A DNA stretch of 60,000 nucleotides from positions 7,814,001 through 7,874,000 of the forward strand of contig CM060732.1 in NCBI GenBank assembly GCA_030704615.1, read 5' to 3'. Shown piece by piece: positions 35,809 through 46,842 of this stretch (position 1 is its first letter; the number at the start of each line of letters is the position of its first letter). The translations under genes were made by a program, and so were the position numbers. The notes below the pieces were generated by a model, which was given only the letters and a program-made list of their open reading frames with translations, was not told the origin of the DNA and did not search any database. Source of the DNA: Takakia lepidozioides (taxonomy: Eukaryota; Streptophyta; Takakiopsida; Takakiales; Takakiaceae).

Positions 35809-38800
35809 CTACCCATGTGTTGTATCCCGCTGCAATAGAGTATCGACCTCATTGAAACTCATAGTGGCCTGGTGAATGAAGTTGTCACGTTTGGGATCGC
35901 AAACCATCATCTTCAAAAATATGAAATACAAATGTTTGCAGGGTATGAATTTACCTCTCTTGCCCAAACTGGTTGATAGCATATTCACAGAATCAGGACA
36001 TGTGCAATTGGGGAAATTGGAAACCGTGATGTCGTAGGTCTTGTCATGAACAGCAGATGTGGAAGTGATGATTGTGAATACCCGACCATATCCTGGATCG
36101 GGTACTTCCGTGGTGCTTCCAACACAAGCTTGGAGCATTCTTGCGGACTCCACTTTGCCAAAGTGTTCAGCGGTTGGAGGGAAACGCCGAACGAGCTTTC
36201 CATCTCGTTTGGTTGGCCACAAGTCAGGATTTGTCGGGGGGACCCGGGAGGACGCAGAAGTAGTAGCAAATGCATGGAGTTGGGGTTGTCTCGCAAGGGA
36301 ATAGTCTGCCTCCTCCAGCATTTCAATCTCCTGAAATCTGAGATGTGTTCCCACCTTCATAGGCCAAACAGTTGGAGGAGATGGCTTCATCACTACGGAA
36401 GGACGCACAGTTCCATACACACATCTGGCACAATCATCTGCGCAGAACCAGAACTTGTGGTTCTTCGCCTCTGGTTGACCGTATGGACGCATCAAACCCG
36501 TGAAAGTCGGAGCAGGAGTTCGGGCACCACCTCTGGATATAGATGAAGTGCACTTCTCGAAATTAGTTGCCCTGATCGCTGTACATTTCACACGAGACCC
36601 TACACTTGTGCGTGCCAAACGTGGTCGGGGCATGCGGACTCAAGCACATCAAAGGGGTTGTTTCTCTCCTGCACCATTTCAGTGGCACTGTTTGATGCTG
36701 GAGCTTGCCGTCGTGTTGGAGGTTCCTCCACAATAGAGGTTCCGGACATGGAGTTGTCATATAGGGGAGCACGAGGCTTCGAGAAGTTATCACGGTCTGT
36801 GCGAATCGGAATCCGAACCAGGTGGAGTGTTCAATTTCCTCTTACAGGAGCCGAATCTCTTCTCCCCTTCAAGATGTGGAACTCTAGAAACAAGTGGCGT
36901 TCCCTGGGCATACATGCTCACCGCCCGTGCTATCTTGATTGGATCCCCAGATCTGTTTGCAGCACGCAACATCAACTCCCATTTGTCCGGACCCTTGCCA
37001 CCAACCCCACCTCGCAAGAAATCACGGTATCGGGTTTGTTGTTGCAAGGCACGTATCAAATCATCTGTTGTTGCCACATACAAATCCCGACCTCGTTTCC
37101 CAGACTGCTGCAACCATGCGTTGTGCACAGTTTCTGCCAAATTGCAAGATGGCATGTCCGCCATTTCCTCAATGGACATGTTCTGCAAAGTGGAGAACCA
37201 CACTTCAAAACATTGAACAGAAAACAACATAAAGAAAGCGAGGACACAATAAATGGAAAGTAAATGTATGAATAAAGCAAGAAATATAAGCCTCGTACCA
37301 CTGGCATTATTGCTCCCCACTGTCTATACCGGAAGTGCCAAAACGCCAGCCAATCTTCCAATGCTCTCATACTCTCAAGTGATGCAGCTCCAGAAGAGAA
37401 CCACCAGGCACGAATTGTCTGGAACAAAGTGTCCGCCTCCTTCATTGTTCTAGCATCTTTGTACTCTTTGCACAATTTACGGTGCTGAGTCTGCATCTCT
37501 GGTTTGATGTCTGACTTTGTATGTTTTTCCAGAGATTGTGTCCAATGGAATAGACATGTACGCTCTCTTCCTCGCATTGGCACTTTTGGGTCGCTCGATC
37601 CGAAGACAATACGAACAGCATTGAAATTTGCTTGAGCACTATCCGCCATGAAACCTGCGAAATTTGGAGATGGCAGCCCATGACACGTATCAGGGAATTC
37701 CACATGAGCTTCTGGGATTCCGTATCCTTGGATTGCATGTCACAAAACTCCAAAATGTTGTCTATGTAGCCTCTGATACCAGAGCCCATTCTTAATGCAT
37801 TGATCTGATGCCGAATGTTAGGTGAACTCAAAGTGGAGAAATGATCCATGACCAGGTCCAATGTTGCACCGTCAAGTTTAGTCCCCACAGAATCCCCTTC
37901 ACTCAAAATATGGCTTTCCAAGAAGGACTTGTTTGCGCCAAGAGCAATTGCAGATGTTGTTGCGGATGGGTTTCTCCCGAACTCCTGTTTAATCAACCTC
38001 AATACTGTCTCACCACTCTCCCTGTAATCCCCCTTCGAGACATGATGGTTATGGAATCCGAAATGCACACAAGCTCTTGTCATTGTTTTCAAACGGTGGA
38101 CAACATAGTACATTCTTGCTCCGCAGAGCGCCAAGCAGGATGGCACAAGTTTGCAGAATTTGCAGACGAAAGTGTTTGCCGGTGGTGGGGCAGTCCCAGG
38201 CTGAAATGGATTTTCGGCCAGACCCTCCCATTCGCTTTGATTATGAATCCCAGACTGAAGAAAGTGTCTGCAATTCAAATTATCACACCTAAGGTGTCCA
38301 TTGCAAATTGTTCTCCTAAAAACAAGCTTGTCATCATTCTGAATATTGGATGTTTTTGTTCTGCACCACGGGTGCCCGTCGTGTTTCTTGTCCATTCCAT
38401 GCATCATGATTGTTACACCTCCACCTCGCTGAGGAGGAGGCAGCTCGAATAGGATATCGCCATCAAAAGTCTCTGGCAAGAACTTCACAGGCACCTGCTT
38501 CAAAGATTCCCAATCAATTCCTCGCAACTCACTTTTGAATCCAGCCATTCCTCCCATCGCCCGTAATTTTGGAATGACACTACAAATCTCTTCTTCATCA
38601 GCTTCTCTAACCACAGTAGGAAGGACTGGATTTGGAATTTCACTTATGTCATCATCGGACGAATCCGAAAGCTCAATGATTGGAGTGGAGGACATCTGTT
38701 CTTTTTTCACCACCACCTCCCTCTTGTCTTCAACGACCGAAGCAGCAGTCCCGGGCGTCACATATGACCCAAGGGACTTTCGCCGAGGCTCTCCAAGTAT

Positions 38801-39228
38801 CTGTATCGACCAGGGCGCACTCTCCACTGGCTGACATGAGCCGTTTCATCACGGTTTTGGAAAGAGTATTTCAACAACTTCCCTTTCAAATCGTACACCT
38901 CTTTCTCCAAAAAGATGGAGCCATTCTGAAGCTGAAAACGGGTAGCCAAGACATGTTCCAGAACAATTGCAAATCCATTGTCAAGGACTTCATGGAGAAC
39001 GGCACTGGTTTGTCGTCAGAGAAGAACTCCACTTCAGAGGAAGCCATCTTCCTTCCTCGCGTACGTTGATACCTTGCTATCGCAGACCTTCAGTGTAAAT
39101 CGGTTTACTGATGTCTCCAGAACACAGTTGAAGGTCAGAGTATCCCTAGGAGCAATGTCGGCAGCTGTTAAACTGTTAATCAGAACCTCATCAATAAACA
39201 CAATAACAAGCCGACTTCCTGGAAGCAT
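35809..39228 (-). pseudogene. Mutator-like (MULE) transposase 2, internally deleted
   Basis: It aligns with MULE 1 throughout: SVNRFTLKV start, GSIFLEKEVYD, IELSDSSDDDISEIPN, GMDKKHDGHPWCRTKTSN, VCKFCKL and TRACVHFGFHNHHV zinc cluster, and FMADSAQANFNAV with the second catalytic Asp. After an intron near 37,300 come MSIEEMADMPSCNLAETVH and the SWIM finger CTCPDSVNM...FIPCKHLYFIFL, which is complete (CxC, CxH). About 90 residues present in MULE 1, including the first catalytic Asp (LMFD), are deleted: IDNILEF runs straight into CDMQSKDTE. Shifts also occur near 38,790, 37,690 and 36,640. It would need a transposase in trans. Confidence 0.75.
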
Positions 39229-39694
39229 GCCACAGGATCTGAGGGTGGGATTGCAGATTAAGTAAATGTATCTTTATACTACTACCAATGATCATGCGCA
39301 CCTGGAAAGTTCAAAATGTGAAACGAACGTGGGGTTGGCTAACAAGGATGACCGTGTATGATATCCCAAAATTTGTCATCAAACTCTCGTTCATTTACAT
39401 ATATTTGTCTAAGACTGTGCGCCAAGATTTATGGGATTCGCTGTTATTTTTAAATATTGAAACCGTTCTAATAAAGAACACGCCGTTTATTTTGGGCGAC
39501 ACACGTCAGACATCGATAACTGAATACGAACAGCTGTACACTAATTGCTGGCATGTGCACTAATAAGGGAACGACTATGTGTAACGGTCACGCGAGAGGG
39601 AATCCGATGCTTCTAGAGACAAACAACAACGCACGCAATCCCGCAAGAAATCGGTAGTCACTTCGTTTTTCTACTTTTCACGCTTAGAGGGAGA
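39229..39694. promoter_or_regulatory. Divergent intergenic region between MULE 2 and methyltransferase copy 3
   Basis: About 470 bases, AT rich, separating two genes that point away from each other, so it should hold both promoters. I see no motif strong enough to place a start site. Confidence 0.35.
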
Positions 39695-40159
39695 GTGGTA
39701 GTCAAGCTGGAGAGGGTTCCTTCTACAATACGAAAGAGAAGAAAGTCTCTTTATTTTACTTCCCTTAGAGAGAGACGCAAAGCAAGAGAGCAAATGACGA
39801 GGCGTCGTTTGTTGGAGAACACAGGGCCAAGGCAGCAGGTGAACGCGGAGACTGATTCACAAGAGCAGACCGAGACTGAGGCAGCGGCTGTGACACAGTC
39901 GGCGATAACAGTGCGCGTTGGAAACCAGCCTGTGGATGCAGAGATGACTCGCAGGGAAACTGAAGGAGGTGGAAGTACGAGGAACGCTGAACCGGGAGAA
40001 GGTCCATAAACCCTAGAGCAGACAGAAATTCTAGCAGATGTGGGAGGGAAGAGGAAAGCTGCAGAAGGGGATCCAATTTCAAAACCTAAGAAGGCGCCAG
40101 TAAGTTTTCTCTAACTTACATTTCATTGTTGAAGATCTGCGTACAGATTGAGTGGAATG

Positions 40160-40910
40160 TCCCAGAAAGGGATTGTCGCTACCGACCATCACCATGAAAC
40201 AACAGTGATTTGCTTTCTACTCCTCTGTTAAGGGTTTACAGCACAATGAGTGGGTGACTGATGGTACCGTCATTCACTGTTGTTCAGATCATACAGTCTG
40301 TCTGATTGCCTTTCAAGCAGTCCTTCCTCTTCCCTTCTTTAGCAGGAACATGTGATTGAAGTCTACTGAATTGCGAGCGTCGTTAATGCCATTCGATTCT
40401 CCTCATGAGATTTATGTACCTATGTGTTTGAAGAGAGAGTGAGGGTCGGCATATTCAGTCATAATGTATTGCAATGCATTTTCTTTGTATGAGGTTGAAC
40501 AGATAGAGAAGTGGAAAGGCGGTACCGCCAATCAAAGATTTGAAGACCATACTGTAGATTCAGGTAGAGTATCGATTGGAAAGTACTCTCGACATAGACA
40601 AGAAACCGTGAATGTTTGCGACGGTAATCACAATGGAGTCCATCTGAATAATCTGCACTTACTGTCCGCCCTAAACTATACTGAATGTCGTTGTCGCCAA
40701 TCACTTACATATATATGTCATTGCACAACACCGATCCGGCAGGTCCTTGTCTTTTGTGATTGTCGTTAACGCCGTTCGCTCTCACTCTCGCTTTTGTTTT
40801 GAATTTGGCAGGATCAACTTTGCTTGTGTAGATGGTTCTGAATTTGTTTCACACCATTCATTGTGAGTTTCGTTGAGACAGAGTGATGGTCATTACCGCC
40901 GTTCACTATT
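40160..40910. repeat. Array of short CG-centred palindromes in intron 1 of copy 3
   Basis: Degenerate units such as GATGGTACCGTCATTCACT (40,261), AAAGGCGGTACCGCCAATC (40,514), GAATGTCGTTGTCGCCAATC (40,683), GATTGTCGTTAACGCCGTTC (40,757) and GATGGTCATTACCGCCGTTC (40,884) recur about every 70-120 bases, each with imperfect dyad symmetry. Confidence 0.65.
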
Positions 40911-42777
40911 TGCACACTACTCAGTCAGATCTGAATGGCATCGTGCAGAAAACTGTGAGGTCCAAGCCTACAGGATCAGAGGGGAAAGGATCTGGAGATG
41001 GGGACGAGTCTGGAAAAAGCTCAGAGAATAACGATGAAGCAGATGAATCTGAAGTGCACTACCTTGAAGGTGAAAGAACTCATGTCATTCCAGAAGGTAA
41101 ACTCTCAGGAGGTTATAAGGGACATGCTCGTATCTGGAGGGCGTCTGGACATCCCTCTATGCCAGATGATATCTATGCCTGTTGTGCGTCCACCTCTTTC
41201 CCATGACATAACAAAATTGGAGAGTGATTTCGTGTATGGATACAAACTTGGTGCACAAGTTTTTTATGTGTCACTGACGGATATAAATGGGAAAAGCACA
41301 TTAGTGTCTCCAGAGATCAGTGATACCTGAGATGAGTGCTAGAAAGATGCTAATGAGGAGTTCAAGCTGGGCCTCATGATGGGAAAGAACACCCAGCAAT
41401 TCTGCAACCACATGTTCTACGTTTGGGACGGCAACCACCGATTGCTGGCATGGATGGGATACATCCAGAAACACCATGCGAAAGACAAAGACAAGCATGT
41501 TGTTGTGGAGGCAATGGTTTTGGATCCAGGAAACGACATTGCTGGGCTTCTTACAGCTATGCACGACGTGAACAAGTAAATCATCCTAGAGACTTCATTC
41601 CTTCTGTAGGGTCTTGTTAATCCCAAAAAAACAGTGTTAAGGAATGCAATGTTTCCAATGTTTTTGCAGATCGACAGAGAAATCGCATGTGACAACAAGC
41701 TTGGTCCACACACTATTCCGAATTCAGAGGATTGGTCTGATGAAGCTGGATGATTTTCGGACACTACTCCCCCCCAATATAATCAAGAAGTGCGAAATAG
41801 GAAGAGCTGCAGGAACTTGGTATTCTTTGACTCGAGAGGCGTTTCTGGAGTACATGTATGCGGTAAGCCCGAGTCTGTACTCAGTTTACTTTTTGAATAC
41901 ATGTTTGTAGTCCCTTCAGTGCTAATCACTATTTGAATCAATGCAGCAAGAACTGGCAGAGGCAGCTGAGAAGGGAAAATCCGAATATTACCGCACTACA
42001 CCAGAGGAACTAAGGACATCAAAGGGTGTGGAAGCAGCAATAAAAAGGAGTTTGAAATGCGAAGAACCAAATTGATGTCCGCCTTCGGAAAGCAGCTTAG
42101 AATAGTAGATCCTGGACTTGGTTCTGAGTTCCTTCAGCAGATCAAATCTCACTATGACAAGCATGTGCATCCGGAGATGCAGCAGGAGAAATTGCACCGG
42201 CTGGCCATATCCATGGTCGACCCACAAACAAAAATAAGGTGGCTGGAGATATGGAACTCAGATCAGACAGTAAAGGACTTGAATCATTTCCCAAAGAGCA
42301 CCATACAGCCTGACACAAAGGTGGAAGGAATCAGTGATTTGGTGTTTGATAACTGGCTCCACAAGGCTACATTTTGGAGTCAGGTGTGTATTCAAATAAG
42401 CTGTTTTCTTTTCTTCAATTATGTGATGAGTATCTTATTTGCAATATTGACAAATATACAATTTGCAGCTCGAAAAGCGCGCCGTCATTGTGCTGGATCA
42501 GACTTTGAAGGACTTGAACATTTCAATTGTTTCCCCTCCCCAAATGTCATTGGAGGCATACATAAGGAAGTGGAGAGGTCTCACCTGGAGATACTGTTTT
42601 TTCCAGGAGTTCTCCAAAGATGGTAACATTTTACAGTCCAACGACTTTGACAGTCAGGTTGGAGGAGAGTGGGCCATGATGCGAGTTGTGTACAGGTGTA
42701 ATATCATACTGGAAACTCTACTGCACTTTTTGGGAAATAATTTGGCTTCATAAGGATTGTAATCATAGATCCAAATT

Positions 42778-43524
42778 GAATGTCGTTGACGACATTCACT
42801 TCTTTGTCTGAGTCATTCTTAAGCAAGAATTTGAATTCACCTGGATTAGGAGCTTAGGGTGTAATTATAGTGTCCCTGATTAGAATTGATAATGTCCCTG
42901 AATGGCGTTGACAACATTCACATCCAGAGTTGTTGAGAGGTCCTCAGAGTTATGTAAGTTTTTGTAATGTCCATAGAGTTTACAGTGAGGGTTCCTCACT
43001 TGAGTTTGTTGAATGTCAATGCAGACATTAAGTTGTTCTGCATTGCTTTTGCCTCTTGCGAGAAATCTCGAGGCTTGATTAGCTGTGTTATTCGAGATCC
43101 AAAGTGAATGTCGTTGACGACATTCACTTCTATGTCTATGTCATTCACCAGCGACAGAATTTACATGGATTGGGAGCTAAGGGTGTATTAATTGGTTCCT
43201 TGTTCGTAATTTTTTGAATGGCGTTGACGCCATTCACATCCAGTGTTATTATGAGGTCCTCAGTGTTATGTTCGTTATGAATGTCCATTGAGTTTTTGGG
43301 GAGGGTTCCTTACTCGAGTTTCTGATTTCCATCCAATGATTTTGCCTCTTTTGAGAAATCATTAGGCTTGATTAGCAGTGTATTCACAAATCCAAAGTAA
43401 ATGTCGTTGACGACATTCACTTCTATGTCTGTGTCATTCGAAAGCGAGAGGTTGCATTCACGTGGATTAGGGTGTATTTACAATATCATTGAATGGAATG
43501 TTTTGAATGGCGTTGACGACATTC
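42778..43524. repeat. Six palindromes in the long intron of copy 3
   Basis: GAATGTCGTTGACGACATTC occurs at 42,778 and 43,106 (43,399 with one change), alternating with GAATGGCGTTGACGCCATTC-like units at 42,900, 43,216 and 43,505. They sit in degenerate repeats of about 300 bases (TCACTTCTATGTCT, GATTAGGAGCTTAGGGTGT). The palindromes are better kept than the sequence between them. Confidence 0.85.
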
Positions 43525-45645
43525 ACATCCGGAGCTGTCGCATGGTCCTGAAAGGTCCTTGGAGCAGTTCTCAGAGCCATTTCATTCCATGTTTTTTTCA
43601 TTATGTGCTACTTGCATCTTACTCACTTCGCGCTTTGGTGGGTTGGGATTTATCTTCTGTTTAACAGGTACACGAAATATGTGCTTATGGAAGGAAATCA
43701 CCTGAGCGGTATTCCAGACTATCTTGACATGTGGTCGGACCCTGCAAACGATCCAACCATGTATACTGCAGGGATATTGAAGGACTGGAGTCCTTCTCAC
43801 TTCAGAGACTGTGGCTGGTACCTTGACTGCCCACCGGAGCACACGACCTTTCAAGAACAGCATATGAAATATTTGAACAATAATGCTGAGATGCTGGCGC
43901 CTCTGACTGACGAAGAGTACCAAAGAAACATAGCAACATTGGCTGCCAAGGAGCCTGATGCTCAGGGAACGCCGCAGAAGGGAAAGAAGGCGGGCCGCAA
44001 ACCAAAAGACAAGGCTCTTGATGTCATAGCCATCTCACCAGCAAAGCCAAAGGACAAAGACAAGTCCAAAGAGAAGGAAAAGGACAAGGGGAAGGAGTTT
44101 CTTTCCTTTTTCTCTGAAAGTTTCATTGGCAGTATTTCAGTCTGGTTCTTTGAAAACATTCTTGCCATCGTTCTTAAAAAAAACATGTCTGTTGCAGGTG
44201 AGCACAGGTCCCACCTTCGTGTGCGGTGTGCAGAAAACATATGCGGCTGACATTGTAATTCTCGACATCCCAGATGGCCAGGCTGTGCCACAAGTTCTTC
44301 CAAAGGGCAAGATGCCAGGCTGGAACAAATTTGAGGACAACTACTGGAGTTGGGTGTTCGGGTTCTGTAATAATTTCCTCTCTGATGCAGGGACACTTCT
44401 GCTTTTTCAGTCATGTGACAAAGATAGTCGTCGGGCATTGGCATCATACCTGAAGTCTTCAGGGTTTGAAGTTTTGTGCACATGGAATTGTGTGAACAGC
44501 CTCTACCTTGTGAAAGGGGGTTTCCCTGGTCAGCTGGTATGCCGTCTCCCTTCTGCTTGTGCTTTCATGATGAGTTTCAATGTTCTCTGCAGCTCCACTC
44601 TAGAAGAATTTGTCATGATCGACACTGATCATCACCGATTCGTGATAAAAATGATTGTTTTGTGCCTGAGTTCTGAATAGCCGATGTACACACTTCCACT
44701 ATAGATTGTGTTTACCACACTAACCTGCTATCTTTGGCAGACGAGGATGTTCGAGGCAATCTGCCTGCGGAGGATTCGCACCTCAAAGACACCATCCTCC
44801 ATCCGCAGCTTTGAGATTTCTGACCAAGGTTGTTTCGTCAACCCCCCCTATGAGCCGCATGTCGATGACATTTTGTACAACTTCATGCAGTCCTGTCAGA
44901 CTCTGAAGAGACCAGATGGCACTCCCTGGAGAGGTGCAAAGGAAAAATCCCCAGCGTTCATGCAAATACTGCTAGAGTCATGCAGCCACCACTCTGCACG
45001 GGTGGTCGATCTTTCTGTGTCCACATGTTCGTTCTTTCCCTTCCGAATTGATTTTCTTTCACCAGTTCCATCTGCTTAAATCCCCCCCACCAAATTGTTC
45101 ATGTCCTCCTGTCTGGTGCAGGAGCAACTTACCATGCATGCAAGGCAGGCGGAAGAAGTTTTTTTGGCATGGAGGGTGATTCTGACCTCTATAACACAGT
45201 GCTCCTCCCCTTTTTGTCTGGCTCCACTTCAGGCACACAGACTGATCGGATTCAAATTTGAAATGATGACGATCCCGAAGATAAGCAGGTCGACAACGAC
45301 TTTTCATGTGAGTAAGTGTTAAACCCACTTTGGGAGTCATACTCAATTTCTCAATAACATCAAAGTTACAGTAATAACTTTTTCAGGCTGTCTTTCAGGA
45401 AAGGCAGCGGTGGATCTTCAGGAGATATAGTCATTTGTGGCGAGTCTGTTTTCGACATCCCCCTTTCCAATTTTCTGCTTCCTGATTATGCCGAAGCAAT
45501 GGCACTTCACGCGGCCGAGTCCCTATCCCCTGAATTTTTACTGCCCGGCCGTAGGTGTAGCCAGCGTAGATCCGGAGTTCTTAAATACTTAGACTTAGAT
45601 GCAGAGGAAGCGGGGATACATTGTACTGACTCTGAGTCAGACTGA

Positions 45646-46309
45646 ACTATGTTCTTTTAATATTCTGTTTCATCCTCTTTGGAAAACGTTGAATCCTCTT
45701 CCTCCACCGTAGTTGTTCCTTTGGAAAGAAAAATAATCAAAGAATCAACTACCATTTAAATTGCAATATGTATGAATCCATCTCACAAACCTCCCTCACT
45801 CTTGTCATATCCATTGTGCTTTCATCTACAATGTATTCATGCGTGTTCCATTCATGAATGTTTTCCTTTGTTCAACATCCATTGTACATTCATCCTCTGT
45901 ACTCTTCAATCCACCCCACAAACCTACCACACTCATGTCATATACGTTGTGCATTCGTCTAAAGTTTTAGTCATGCATCTTCCTGTCATGATTGTTTTTC
46001 ATTGCTCAACATCCATTATACATTCATCCATTTGACTCTTATCCATCCCTCATTCATCCATCTACATTCATTTTTCACACTCATCCATCTGTTTATCATC
46101 CAACTGTACATTCATCCATCCTTTATTCATCTGTTGCTTTCAGGTGGGAATGACCACTGCCTTTTATTATGTCGTCCGCTTGTTTCCACGGTAAAGGGTG
46201 CCAATCCGCGGGAATACACTCCACTTCTTCCTGGGCGCGTGGTGACGCGGTCTTCAAGTGTGATGACATGGAGTGAGCCCCGTGATGTGGCATTGGCGCA
46301 AGGTGATGT
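45646..46309. repeat. Degenerate ATTCATCC microsatellite, no gene
   Basis: From about 45,770 to 46,140 the strings CATTCATCC, CATCCATT and TTCATCCATC recur loosely. No exon. The rest of the segment leads into the GTGAGC-rich end. Confidence 0.6.
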
Positions 46310-46357
46310 GGCGTGAGCGCAGTTGCGCTCACGCGCTCACGTGACCAGGCTCACGCC
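46310..46357. repeat. Fold-back terminus, right end of composite element
   Basis: GGCGTGAGC (46,310) pairs with GCTCACGCC (46,349-46,357), and inside it GCGTGAGCGCA (46,311) pairs with TGCGCTCACGC (46,324). Read on the minus strand it resembles the 35,206 end. Confidence 0.65.
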
Positions 46358-46359
46358 GA

Positions 46360-46842
46360 GGCATCCCTGGCACAAACACCGACACTCCGGGAGACACCTC
46401 GCATGAGTGTGTGCAACATGACCATTGCCGACACAACCCTTTATACCGAATGACCCCATTGCGACGGTGACGGCGAAATGAAAACCGCAAGGTAGGCAGT
46501 ACAACACACGTGGACGCATATGTGAAGCATAACAATTATTGCGAATCTGCAAGTACTGCTCGAAATTGAACTAGCATTAGATTTCTACGGCACTTCCGAA
46601 TTTCAAAGAATGCAAGAAGGCTGCCATGTATTGGCAGGCGGCGAAGTACATGCAACGGATCTACTTTTTTTCCACCACTTTATTTCTTGGATAATACAAA
46701 GACGCCGAAATGGATGAATTCCGTTCGCACACAATGATGCCACCCGGATCCAAATACGGTTAACAATGTCCAATTTTTACTTTGGTTACATGCCATAGCA
46801 ACGCTTGTTGCAAACGTCAAACTAGAGAGCTCCAGAGGAGGT
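46360..46842. other. No gene recognised
   Basis: Unassigned sequence upstream of methyltransferase copy 4; presumably its promoter region. Confidence 0.35.

Larger units (their letters stand above)
39695..45645 (+). pseudogene. ParB-amino-methyltransferase family, copy 3 (longest copy)
   Basis: Ten exons are inferred: 39,695-40,099; about 40,945-41,577; 41,670-41,862; 41,947-42,383; 42,469-42,695; 43,668 to about 44,098; 44,198-44,536; 44,741 to about 45,026; 45,122-45,311; 45,399-45,645. Exon 1 is basic then acidic (RKRRKSLYF). Exon 2 holds the ParB-like domain: RPPLSHDITKLESDF, then FYVWDGNHRLLAWMGYI with the ParB DGNHR signature. Exon 6 ends in a KPKDKDKSKEKEKDKGKE linker. Exon 7 has motif IV-like IVILDIPDG and WNCVNSLYL; exon 8 RMFEAICL and KSPAFMQILLESC. 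Exon 9 carries ATYHACKAGGRSFFGMEGD (end of motif I and the acidic residue). TAA at 40,007, TGA and TAG near 41,330, a shift near 42,049, loss of the motif I Gly at the exon 8/9 join and TGA near 45,260 show decay. The start codon is not certain. Confidence 0.75.
35206..46357. mobile_element. Composite Mutator-like element carrying a ParB-methyltransferase gene
   Basis: Matching inverted fold-back ends (GGCGTGAGC...GCTCACGCC) enclose a MULE transposase gene on the minus strand and ParB-methyltransferase copy 3 on the plus strand. The two diverge from a gap of about 470 bases. Flanks GACGCAAT (left) and GAGGCATC (right) are only partly alike, so I claim no target duplication. That both genes move together is an inference from the shared ends and from a second MULE-methyltransferase neighbourhood at 46.8-52.4 kb. 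Confidence 0.5.

Noticed and set aside
44198-45311. MT-A70 (METTL3-like) RNA methyltransferase.
   Set aside because: MT-A70 has DPPW and a different order of motifs; here motif IV-like DIPDG precedes a C-terminal motif I, as in the beta class.
35198-46365. A target-site duplication flanking the composite element (GACGCAAT and GAGGCATC).
   Set aside because: Only about five of eight bases agree, which is not enough.
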